From Rotaria sp. Silwood1 (Eukaryota; Rotifera; Eurotatoria; Philodinida; Philodinidae): DNA of 64,000 bases. The stretch's first letter is position 1; every line of letters starts with the position of its first letter. Below are positions 50,269-60,361 of this stretch, piece after piece. The translations under genes were made by a program, and so were the position numbers. The DNA is taken from assembly GCA_905250075.1 (NCBI GenBank), contig CAJNOP010000668.1, forward strand, positions 1-64,000, in the 5' to 3' direction. A model generated the notes under the pieces. The model had not been told where the DNA came from. It made no database searches and saw nothing but the letters and a program-made list of their open reading frames with translations.

Positions 50269-50445
50269 CAAGGGGGAAAAAGCAGATTTTAGCTCCTAAA
50301 ATCTCTGGAAATCTCTAGTAATCTTTAGAAATCTTTAGAAATCTTTAGAAATCTTTAGAAATCTTTAGAAATCTTTAGAAATCTTTAGAAATCTTTAGAA
50401 ATCTTTGGGAATCTTGAAATCTTGAAATCTGCTTTTTCCCCCTTG
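50269..50445. mobile_element. hAT-like MITE (177 bp) with perfect 8-bp target duplication
   Basis: The ends are perfect inverted repeats of 21 bp starting CAAGGGGGAAAAAGCAGATT. The 8-bp GGTTACCT is repeated on each side (50261-50268 and 50446-50453). An 8-bp duplication and a CA-start terminus are hAT hallmarks. The interior is a 10-bp tandem array (separate entry), with no coding sequence. Identical terminal repeats and target duplications suggest a recent insertion. Confidence 0.85.
50301..50410. repeat. Tandem array of 10-bp units inside the MITE
   Basis: Eight identical ATCTTTAGAA units run from 50321 to 50400, with two variant units before and one after. Unit length is close to one helical turn. 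It is a minisatellite that forms most of the element's interior. Confidence 0.95.
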
Positions 50446-50602
50446 GGTTACCTTCCCTTAATCCGCACTCACACAAAATAGTTGTTTATTTTTTACTACT
50501 TTGACAGTATTTCTGATGATTCAAAAGCAATGTGTTACGAACAAAATTCTGTACTCTTTCCAAATGTGGGCTTATGGAATTTTTTTTCAAATTTCTAATA
50601 AA

Positions 50603-50655
50603 AGGGTGTGTATGTAGGGTATGAATGTGAAGAAGACTCGCACGCAAAACCCCTA
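50603..50655. repeat. Degenerate TGTGGG-type palindrome F
   Basis: GGGTGTGTATGTAGGGTATG is followed by GTGAAGAAGACT and then CGCACGCAAAACCCCTAC. Same G, spacer with AGAAGA, C order as the other loci. Weak pairing. Confidence 0.4.
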
Positions 50656-50928
50656 CAATCAAATGAATTTCAACATCTTCGCATTTGTATCGAGATTAAG
50701 CAAGCATGCTCGGTTTAGTTCATACCCGTATGCATCGCCTAAAATCACATGTGAGACTAAATAATTCATAGAAATTGAAATTAAAGAAGATGCAACAACA
50801 ATCATTTGTAGAGTAGTCATATAGTAGATCAAAAGAATAAAATTTATATTAAAAAACAATTCAATATTGATAAGAATCAATGTTAAAAGTTTTGGACATT
50901 TTATTATTGCACTTCATTTACTTGAGAG

Positions 50929-51001
50929 TAGGTAGGATGTAGGTGAAAATTCTAGTATCTTCTTCTTTCCCACCATCACTCATTCACAGACTCACCTACG
51001 C
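50929..51001. repeat. Degenerate TGTGGG-type palindrome G
   Basis: GAGTAGGTAGGATGTAGGTG, then a spacer with TATCTTCTTCTTT, then CCCACCATCACTC and AGACTCACCTACGC. GTAGGTGA pairs with TCACCTAC at the outer arm. Confidence 0.5.
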
Positions 51002-51323
51002 TATTTGAATTATAAGTTATGATCGAAATACAATTTTTTTTTCTGCCGTAGCTATAGAATAGTGCTGTTCAAACTATGATTTATAATTGAAATTTTTTTT
51101 TTCTGTCGCAGTTATAAGACAGCCCTGTTCGAATTATAATTTATATTCGAAATTAAATTTTTTCTTTTGCTATAGGCAAATGCTGACTTGATTTTTTTTT
51201 ATAAATTTTCGAAGTCATTTTATGCAGTTTCACCTACACTTATATTCGAATTGGAATAAGACAACTCATGACTTTTTTTAACTAATTCTTTCATCACAAA
51301 TAATAAAAATCACTTGTGTTAGA

Positions 51324-54157
51324 ATGCCCTCTCAACATTTCCAAATGAGTGAATGGTCGACAATAGAAACTTCTGCATCTCATTGTCAAGATTCTTTGAA
51401 AAGACCAAACGCGAACAACATCGTTTCAAATAATACTTGCATTAACATTGTTAATCAACATCATTCCAATGGTCAAAACAACGGAAGGTAAGAAGAAAAT
51501 AACAATCGATTGAGTTTCAATAAACATCACATTCCTATGCTTTTAGATGGATATTATGCAGCAAACTATCAGGATACTGTTCATCATTATCACCATTTTT
51601 TTATGGTCTATTGTTGGGTGTACTCACAGTTTGTTTAATATTTTCTGTTGTAATTTCACTTTGGTTAACATCATCTAAGGACTCATCGACAACAGTCAGT
51701 AAATACACGAATTTTTCTCTAAACATTTCTATGAATTTTATTTACTTATTGTATATTCGATATTTAATTAAGGCGAAGGCTATGAGAGCATAGCAGATGT
51801 CACAGACATTCAGTCTTATTGATAGTGAAATTCCCTTTTTCACCTTTAAATCCATCGTGAGTACTAGAAGAGTACACTTAAGGTTTTTCGATGTTTTCAA
51901 GGGGCATATTCTTTTTTCTGATCAAAGAATTTTAAAATAGTTATTGAAGTATCTTAGTGAAAAGAGAAATCTGCATCGGATAAATTGAAATTGCAATTCA
52001 AATATTTAAAGCTTCTCTTTCACAGGAAAAGAAACGAAACCTTGTAATTTTCTATTTCGTTATTTTCTGCTGCAGCAGGCATACAGACTGTATTTCAATT
52101 TTGTTTAATTAGAGCCTATAAAGAAAGCGTCAAAGCTCTTCAACAAAATGTGATGTCTACTCTTCTTTACATTCAATTTAAAAATTCTCACTCTCCAGAG
52201 TCATCTAGATGATGCGAAGAGGAATTTAAAAAAAAATTCGGATCTTTTCTAACAATAATGCATGGAAACCATTTTATTTTGTGAATTCTTGAACAGTATG
52301 ATACTTTACGACTAGATATACAAATCTATGTCATGTTGAAATAACTACTAAAGTATACATACCACAAATAATGCATAAAAAGTATCTCTCAGATTATCAG
52401 TTTCTCTTAGAGAGAAGAATAAGTCCTCACGATTTATCAACAGAGAAATATAAAAACTACCATATATTTCTACAATATGAATGAAAGATAACGTTCTCTT
52501 TATAATAATCTTTGTGTCTATTGTATTATTTCCCTATCTAAGGCTTCTATAAAGTAGTTGCCAGAGTAATATGCATCGAATTCAAACTTTAATATTATTC
52601 GTACTTTATCTTAGAAACTCTAATCTCTCTGAAAAGGAAAAATTATGTTAGAACTTAGTTTTTTTCGAATTTACTTAGTTAACAAAAATAGATAAAAACT
52701 TTTATTATTAAAACTTCGAATAAATTTATCTTGAGTTCAGTTATTATTATTATTGTTATAGTGGCCACTGCAATAGCTAATAAGGTGGAAATCGTCTTCT
52801 TTACTAAAAAAACCTAGATTAACATTGCAAACTTATATTACTGTAGAAAACCTATTGACATTTTCGGAAGTCTAACAGTATTTTAAAAAACTGATATTAT
52901 AGTAAACATTGATTTAGAATTCGAAGCAGTTTTCGAAGCAATTTATCCGAAACGCAAAGAGTTTCCGAACTTCCCGAATTTTGAACAAGTGTACCGGGAA
53001 ATCTTAATTGGTATCTGAATAGTTTTCAAAACCTTTGAAGGTATCCAAGTTTCAATAAGCCCTAAAGCTATTGCCATAAAAAGTCGTAGAACAAAGTTTG
53101 ATCATAAGTTTTCAAGATCGAAGAATTCAAATCTGTAAGTAGTTTGCCATGAAAAAAATCAACGTGAAGATTTTCAGAAACAGTTTTTCAAATCAGATTC
53201 ATGGGCCCTAAAACGTTTTGGTCAAACTGGATAAAAAATCATTATTTTCGTAAAAAAGGCTTTGCCTGACGAGAAAATTGAATTCAAAATTTTAAGAAAT
53301 CACTTATAGTATTTGTCCAAAAAGTGACTTGAATTGTCTACCAATAGACAATTACTGTTCAGCAATTCATACAAAAAGTACTTTAAAGATATAATTGCGG
53401 AGTTTTGCTTGGGACCAATGTACAAGGCAGTCTCCTGCATACATATTTGGCTACAGCTTGGGACTAGTGGTTCTTGTGCCTGTTTTTGAATTCTGAGATG
53501 CGACATAGAATAAGGTTGCCAATCCAATTCCGGCAACGAAGTAAGATTCCAAACTAAAATATACTATGCCAGTGTAAGTAATGAAAACTACTTTTTTTCT
53601 TACAAGTATTCTTATGATCACTCGAATAGTTTCACTCATTACTACTTTATGTAATGGAGCCTAAAGCTCTTGATAGAAAGATTCTTTTGAATCACAAATT
53701 TCATACCAGCAGTTATAAGGTTTCCGAGTTTTCGAAAATTCCTGTTTAGAAACCCTTAAAGAGTATTCGATTTTGTTACTACCTGAAATCTTTCAATAGT
53801 TTTCAAGAATACCCTTTTTTTTAGAAATTACTACATCTACTATACCAGCTATTACAAGTAAGATCATCTTCTTTTCTTTATTTTTAAAATCATTTTTATT
53901 TTTTAATAGCGACACAAAACCCTTATGCATGTGGTAACATGACTTATCGTGTTGGATACGATTTATATGGTGGTGATATTACTTCGAATACCGTTGCTAA
54001 CTACACTCTTTGCTGTTCATGGTGTCAATCTTACAGTGGTTGTGTTGCGTATACATGGGTGCTGCCGTCATCAGGAGGGACTTCTTCAACTTGTTACTTG
54101 AAAAGTACTGTCTCTGCCCCTAGTGTCAATTCCGGTGTTGCCAGTGCATATTATTAA
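51324..54157 (+). CDS. Membrane-anchored PAN/Apple-domain protein
   Basis: Four exons, 51324-51487, 51547-51698, 53825-53857 and 53910-54157, join in phases 2, 1 and 1 to give 198 residues. Residues 1-71 are a polar cytoplasmic tail; 72-95 are one membrane helix (FFYGLLLGVLTVCLIFSVVI); 96-117 are a Ser/Thr linker (SSKDSSTT, then ITTSTIPAITT), part of it on a 33-nt exon; 118-198 are a PAN/Apple-type domain with six cysteines (124, 151, 152, 155, 161, 178; LCCSWCQSYSGCVAYTW). PAN domains bind proteins or carbohydrates, so an outward-facing adhesion or recognition role is likely. Exon layout and phases match those of the NHL gene at 20839. The intron of 2.1 kb before the linker exon contains nothing I can name. 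At the end of exon 2, a GTCAGT donor four bases upstream was rejected because it breaks the frame. Confidence 0.82.
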
Positions 54158-54212
54158 TTCATTCTTCACTCATCTTAAATGATATAAGAAAAAAGACACT
54201 TCATACTTCCTA

Positions 54213-54277
54213 GGGTGTGGGTGTGAGTGAGTAAAAAGATTATCGCACTCTCATCCGTGCCTGACACCCACACACTT
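54213..54277. repeat. TGTGGG-type palindrome H, 56 bp after the PAN gene
   Basis: AGGGTGTGGGTGTGAGTGAG pairs with CGCACTCTCATC and TGACACCCACACAC across a spacer containing AAAAAGATTAT. It is short, well formed, and within the likely 3' UTR of the PAN gene. Confidence 0.7.
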
Positions 54278-55911
54278 TACAAAAATGACTGAAAAGCAAT
54301 GGAATACTACCAATACGGGTGGCCACCATCAACACAGTTTCAAAATGAGATTCGATTTAAAAGTGTATTTGTATCCTATTTTCAAAATTGAATTTGTAAA
54401 AATGAGTTGCAAAAGCAGAAGAAAAAAATGACCAAAGATTAAGAATAAGGCATTTTTTTTTCAAAAAACGGCTTCTTATCGGTTTCTGGCTTTTTCCAAC
54501 GTGAAAACACTATTTACAAAAATTACAAACCAGTTTTTCTTACTTGGCAGCTCGAGATCTATCGAAGCATGTTTAACAAAAGGAAAAACCTTACTTGTAT
54601 TTCGCTCTGCGTATACTTGCAATATGTTCTTGTTATCCTCAAATTTTGCTTAGGAACACGCAGATTCTTTTATAAATATTCAATTCTTGTCTGTAAATGC
54701 AGAGCAATCATACATACGCAGGCATGCGTGTTACAGCTGCATGCATGCTAACATAAGTTTGAAAGTAAATTTTATGTAGTTTGTGTACGCACACGCGCTT
54801 TACCGTCTTTACCATATATACATTTATGTGTGAACATTTCACTGTTTGAACAAGTATTTTGAGTTTGATGCAATGCTGGCGGTTATAACAGTTATCTTCA
54901 TTTTGTTAGTTTATTAGAGATAACGGTTCTATTATATTATGGTGGTTTGACAAGATAAGGAAAACGAAAAAGAAGATAGAATAGTTGTTGCTGTTATAAA
55001 CATAAGCTAGTTTTTCATTCTAATCATGCCCATTATGCAAAAACAAAGTTTGTTCGTTTCGAAAAAAAAACTCCAAAAAACCATTGTGACATGCATAAGT
55101 TTTCTTACGAACTGAGAATTTAAGATTTTTTCAATAACAACAGGTTGAATAAGAAATAAAACTTTTTCACTTTTATCATGAACGATCATTAAAACACGTT
55201 ACGTGTCTAATTATCCATCTTGGATTTGAAGTGTAGGTGTGGATGGGTGGTCGCTATGGGTGTGACGCTTGTCTTGTATTTACGCACACTCACGTCCTCT
55301 TGTAATATTACTGTAGGTAGTAGCTAACGATGGATAATCAGATGAGAGAAAGATTTTTATCCGGCTTCAAGTATTTTTGGCAAAAAACGAAAATGTAATA
55401 GTGTATTCTTTTAAATGAACCAATACTTTAGCCATATTGTTGTAAACAATGATAACATAAATGCAGTCTGCTGAGAGAAAAGAAATTTCGATTATCTGTA
55501 TTAATTCCGTGCTTTGCATTGTATTATAAGCTGGTCGATATCTTGGTTAAAGTCAATAACAATGACTGACTTTCTATTCTCAAACTGGCAAGAGGTGTGA
55601 ACCTTGTACTGGCACGTGACGAACAATGATAATAGTGAAGTGACATTCTTATCAAGAAATACTCTTCTTCTCCGTTCGCTACTCTGACATTCGAACGTTC
55701 GACAGTACTATGTAGGTCGATGATCCCATGCGTGAGTGGAAAATGTTAATTGAGGATGAGAAAGTACACCATCGATCAGATCAATTCTATTCTTTTTATA
55801 TGTGGATCGATTTCACATTTCGCTTAGTCAACATTCTTCAGCTATATCAGGATGATCCCTTTATCTTCATGTTGAACTTGAATAATCTTATTCAGATAAG
55901 CACAATAAATC
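54278..55911. other. Intergenic, with degenerate TGTGGG-type palindrome I at 55231-55303
   Basis: The palindrome reads GTGTAGGTGTGGATGGGTGG, then GGGTGTGACGC, a spacer with TTGTCTTGT, and CGCACACTCACGTCC. The rest contains the presumed promoter of the synthetase gene. No other gene is seen. An overlapping frame at 55728-55985 is discussed under rejected items. Confidence 0.55.
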
Positions 55912-58366
55912 ATGCTGCAATTGATTCTCAAATCGCGAATAAGATTTCCGCGATTATCTGTACAACCGATTCGAGTCAGTTTTAAGAACGCTCACGCTTC
56001 TAAAACACGCATTCAACGATTGTATGATGATGGAATCGATTTGAAACAACAATCCGTTGAAATCAACGCACTCGAACGTATTCGTCGATGTACATTCTAC
56101 AAAGATGTGGATATTTGGACATTTTACAAGACACTTTGTCCAAATGTTCGAACACTCGGCGATGTTTTAGAAGAAGGTTGTGTTGCTTCAAAAGATGGTC
56201 CATGTCTTGGTCATCTTCAATCATCAGGCAGTGTTAAGTCAGTGGAATGGTTGTCTTATTCGATGGTAATCGAACGAAGTTGCTACATTGGTTCACATCT
56301 GTGGTCTACGGTCAAACTCACTCCGATGCAGTCAAAAGTGGCCATCATTTCATCCAATCGAGCTGAATATCTATTGGTCGAGCATGGCTGTTATATGTAT
56401 GGATTTATCGTTGTTGGTCTCTATACAAGCTATGACACCGCGACCATTTTGAACGTACTTCAACGGACTCAAACGGAAGTACTTGTTGTCGATAGTTTAG
56501 AACGGATTCAATCGTTTGAAAAGGAGTTGTTGAACAATGATCAAATCAAAGAGATTCTTATCATGGACGAGATCAGTTGTGACAACAATAGCAAAATTCG
56601 AAGTATTCCATCGATTTTAAAGACAATGAAAGCTAATGATCTATGTTCACGACCAACAATTGATCCACATAGTATTGCGACATTCATTATGACTAGTGGA
56701 ACAACAGGTAAGACAAAGAAAGATGGCTAATGTAGAACTTCGTCTTCTACAATATTTTGCCTACATTTTGATTGATGCGTGAAATCAACAATTTTCATTA
56801 ATTGTCCTGCGCTTGCTGCAAAACTTATTTCGAGTATCATAACTCGATGACGGTTTGATGAGATAGAACACACTCAAAAGTGATTGAATTTGTAGATAAA
56901 CACTGTTTTTATAATGAGACACTCATTGAAAAACAAAAACGATGATTTGGTTTCTAGCAGCAAGTGACTTTATTGACTAAATCAGCAAAATGTTTCTGCA
57001 TGTTTGTAAAATTCTAAAAGTACTAACATTGAAAACATATTTTGGTCGAAAGAGACGAACAATGATTGTTTGTTTTAGGCGACCCAAAAATTGCGATGGT
57101 GTCGCATGATAATCTTTTGGCGACAGCTAAAGGAAATATAATGCGTCTCGAACAAGCAAATATCAAGCAGCCACTTACTCTTCGACATTGTTCATTTTTA
57201 CCCATGACTCATATCTACGAACGATTTATATTATTGGGAGCTTTTCTACGTGGCACTCAAGTTGTCTTTTGTCCAACACCTGAACAACTCGTCAACTACT
57301 TTGCAATTGTAAAACCAACTCAAGTTTCTGTTGTACCCCGAGTTCTCAACAAAGTCTACGATATGGTCATGGCTGAAGTTAACAAGAGTAAAGTCAAACG
57401 GTTTCTTGTTCAACAAGCATTGGATAGTGAAGAATCGTGGTTTCTATCACGCTTGGTCTTTCGTCGAGTCAAAAAACTCTTTGGTGGAGAAGTTCAGGCA
57501 ATGATCACTGCAGCATCGCCCATTACATCAGACGTCATGCATTTCTTTCGAATAGCACTCGACATTCCAATTATGGAAGGCTATGGACAAACTGAATCAG
57601 CAGGTGCTGGAACAAGCACTCATCCTGTTGATATCTCATATGGCACTGTTGGTTCGCCTTTACCTACTGTCGAGATTAAACTTATTGATGTTCCAGGCAC
57701 CAATTATCGAAGTGAAATCAATCAAGGAGAAGTATGTATTCGAGGACCAAATATTTTCAAAGGTAAACCGCGCTCAACAATCGCTGTTATTATACTTGAT
57801 TCTTCTCCATAGGCTACTACAGTGATGAAACAAAGACACGTGAGATAATTGACAAAGACGGTTGGTTACACACAGGCGATGTTGGAGAATGGACAAACAA
57901 TGGAGCATTGCGTATTATTGATCGTACAAAACATATTTTTAAATTAAGCAATGGGAAGTACATTGCACCAGAACGTCTCGAAGATGTTTATATTCGATCT
58001 CGATGGGTAGCACAAATCTTTGTCGATGGAGTTTCAAGTCAATCGACTGTTGTAGCTGTTGTTATTCCAGACGAAGAATATGTTAGAAATAATTTTGAAT
58101 CGACAGGAACATTTGTCGATGTATGCAACAAGAACAAACTCAAACAAATCATCTTGACCGATTTGATTCGATTAGCCAAAGAGTATCAACTCAAACCTTA
58201 TGAAACGGTTAGCAATATTCATATTCATCACGAATTATTTTCACAAGCGAACGAATTGCTTACTGTGACACTTAAAACACGACGAGCAAATGCAAGAAAA
58301 AAATTTCAAACGATTATCAACTCACTATATCATGAGGATCAAATGACGACTAACAATCCAATGTAG
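55912..58366 (+). CDS. Long-chain acyl-CoA synthetase (AMP-forming)
   Basis: Three exons, 55912-56707, 57079-57762 and 57813-58366, join in phase 1 twice to give 677 residues, the usual length for long-chain acyl-CoA synthetases. TSGTTGDPK at 261-269 is the AMP-binding P-loop. GYGQTE at 433-438 binds the adenine. GDVGEW at 515-520 holds the ribose-binding Asp516. RTKHIFKLSNGKYIAPE (531-547) is the fatty acid/CoA signature and hinge. The enzyme activates long-chain fatty acids with ATP and CoA at ER, peroxisome or outer mitochondrial membranes. The N-terminus has no clear membrane helix. The conserved part begins near residue 45 (QSVEINALERIR), so the start ATG is plausible but could lie elsewhere. 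AATAAA lies at 58504. The first intron is 371 bp and the second 50 bp. The frame is intact. Confidence 0.92.
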
Positions 58367-58540
58367 AAGTTCAATTCTGTACTTATGTCTTGCAATTGTC
58401 ATTATACTTTCCTCTTTGATTCTAATGTCTTATAGTTTCAAAAAAGTTATTGTTCTTCATCATGCAGATCCAATCAGACTATGATTAGATTTAATTTACC
58501 GTTAATAAACAGAGCACACTCATTTTTTGAGGATGGAATG

Positions 58541-58604
58541 AGTCGAGCTGGATGGGTGTAGATGTAAATCTTCTCTTCTACCTAGCCTACATCGACACCC
58601 CATT
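58541..58604. repeat. Degenerate TGTGGG-type palindrome J
   Basis: GATGGGTGTAGATGT, spacer AAATCTTCTCTTCTACC, then ACATCGACACCCC. TGTAGATGT and ACATCGACA form the stem. It lies about 170 bp downstream of the synthetase stop. Confidence 0.6.
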
Positions 58605-58751
58605 ATCATCGTATTCCGATGCAACATGATTGATCAGTGAATAATTATTCGTCGCTTAGCGGATTCCTAACGTATAACCTGCCTTTGCTCATTTTCTCAG
58701 AGTGATGAAACATATTGTTTGGACAGCAGAAGTCATTTACAACCACCAATG

Positions 58752-58871
58752 GAGTGTCGAATGTGGCTGTGAGTATGAGCATGGGTGGTGTGGGTGTAGG
58801 TTTCTCAATAGGTTTGTGACACTCAGATGAAAAGAAGACCCATACTCACACCTACCTACAATCACACCCAT
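58752..58871. repeat. TGTGGG-type palindrome K
   Basis: GTGGCTGTGAGTATGAGCAT and GGGTGGTGTGGGTGTAGGTT are followed by a spacer ending GAAAAGAAGA and then CCCATACTCACACCTACC and AATCACACCCAT. Two G-rich blocks face two C-rich blocks. Confidence 0.65.
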
Positions 58872-59034
58872 TTGAAGTGAAAGGCATTGCTATTGCTATT
58901 GATAGAGCTTCACATGAAGGTTCTACACTAGATAAATATAAATTCCAATGCATCTTTTTCTTCTACTGTTTTCTTCGCCTCTTTGTAAGCTAATGAAATA
59001 TGAGTATTTCAATTATGGGAATATGTTTATTCTG

Positions 59035-59240
59035 ATCGAGTTGAAATTGAAACACCAATAAATTCAGTACATACACAAACATCTATGGAAATACGTTTAA
59101 TTAAACAAACATCACGTAAAACTTGGTCATAATTATATAGCTTTGGTTCATTACCAACAACACTACAACGTGATAATCAAATCACTGACTATGATGATAT
59201 AAATAGATTGATCAACAATAATATGATGTTTTCATAAGAA
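59035..59240 (+). pseudogene. Possible degraded coding exon, family unknown
   Basis: From 59036 one frame reads DRVEIETPINSVHTQTSMEI, IRLIKQTSRKTWS, a stop, then LYSFGSLPTTLQRDNQITDY and DDINRLINNNMMFS. Composition is protein-like and similar to host genes, but a TAA interrupts it and no flanking exon is evident. The opening DRVEIE echoes a PLAT segment (LDRIEIV), which may be chance. Confidence 0.3.
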
Positions 59241-59654
59241 AAAAAAAGTAAAGAATGAATTTTATGAAACAAATGAAACATTTATAACAGATATTTATAT
59301 CAAATCAAAGTATGATTTTGTCAAGCACATTTCACTGCAGCGTTTCTAACGTTAAGTTTCTCAAGCAGAAGCAAAGTACTCAAGGTACTTACGATTTTTG
59401 AAAAATACTGTGTTTTGCACTTTGTGGAAAAAAAAAAGATACTCTAAGGGTACTTTGTAAAATAAAAATACACTGTGCTAAATTGTCATCATTGTTTAAA
59501 TTTGCTCGCCTTCCTTTTATGTATGTGTGTTTTATTTCTAGATGGAGCTAAGAACTTTTTTTTAATCAAATCTAATCGAATATGATTAGTATATCTATTT
59601 GATTTCTCTTTTTGGATTTTGATATTGTTTTATATAGATCTTCTTCAGTTATTG

Positions 59655-59970
59655 TTAGTGAATAATTATTTTTATTCGATATATTGATCAAGTTTAACGA
59701 TTTATTTGATATTATACTATCTTCTACATTTTGTTCTTGTTGAATATTTATTTCTTATTCAATATATTCATCAAGTTTATCAACCTATTCAATATTCATA
59801 CCATATTGTTTTGTTCTTGGCAAATCTTATCAAATAGCAACTTTTTATCCAATACGTTCATTCATTTCAATGATTCGTTTGATACTTTACTATCTTTTAT
59901 CGTTGTTCTTGTTGAAAACTTATTTCTTGTTCAATATTCTCATCAAGTTTATCAATCCATTTGATATTAT
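59655..59970. repeat. Degenerate tandem repeat, units of roughly 90-120 bp
   Basis: The block TTGTTCTTGTTGAA, CTTATTCAATATATTCATCA and AGTTTATCAA(T/C)C recurs three to four times with changes. The complementary strand reads as protein-like pieces (WIDKLDENIEQEISFQQEQ), so this may be a decayed repetitive coding segment. Confidence 0.5.
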
Positions 59971-60040
59971 ACAAGAAAACATTGAGTAATATCTAGTTCA
60001 TTTTTCTTTCCTCTAGTTTTGCAAAGATCATGTCATATTT

Positions 60041-60361
60041 ATGTTGAAACAAATAAATCTTGAAAAATTATTTGGTACAACATCATTGATATCAGATGTT
60101 GAAAATGTTCAAGGCAAAAATATATTAAGTGTTCAGTTGTGTTTATCACATAACGAAGATAATAATAAAACTTCAAATGTAGAAAAAGAAATCCTTATTA
60201 ATGAAACTGAAACTGAAATGGTAGTTGATTTTTCGGATGAAGATGAAGTGCATATATCATCAAATACAATTATAGATCATGATTTAAATGTGTATATATA
60301 TTTTTTGTTTATCTATATTGTATTTTTTTTATTTTGTTTTTTCAACAAGAACATTATTTGA
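60041..60361 (+). CDS. Possible exon of an unrecognised acidic protein
   Basis: The open frame has about 83 convincing codons (LEKLFGTTSLISDVENVQGK, then ETEMVVDFSDEDEVHISS) before a donor-like AAT|GTGTATATA near 60290; the rest of the frame is hydrophobic low-complexity that looks like intron. No partner exon was found. It could equally be a relic. Low confidence. Confidence 0.25.
   Translation: MLKQINLEKLFGTTSLISDVENVQGKNILSVQLCLSHNEDNNKTSNVEKEILINETETEMVVDFSDEDEVHISSNTIIDHDLNVYIYFLFIYIVFFLFCFFNKNII

Larger units (their letters stand above)
50239..50476. repeat. TGTGGG-type palindrome E, split by a MITE
   Basis: The left arm GGCTGTGGGTCTGAGTGCGG (50245-50262) and the right arm CCGCACTCACACA (50462-50474) pair with each other once the inserted MITE at 50269-50445 and one copy of its target duplication are ignored. 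Confidence 0.65.

Noticed and set aside
50301-50410. CRISPR-like regular repeats
   Set aside because: Units are 10 bp and directly adjacent without spacers, in a eukaryotic MITE.
53300-53639. Two overlapping minus-strand frames inside the large intron of the PAN gene
   Set aside because: They contain a hydrophobic stretch (ESYFVAGIGLATLFYVASQN) but are in different frames, with no recognised domain or clear splice sites. They may be a relic, but support is too thin.
55728-55985. Alternative open frame overlapping the start of the acyl-CoA synthetase gene
   Set aside because: It is in another frame, shows no family motif and has no donor that would join it to the synthetase frame.
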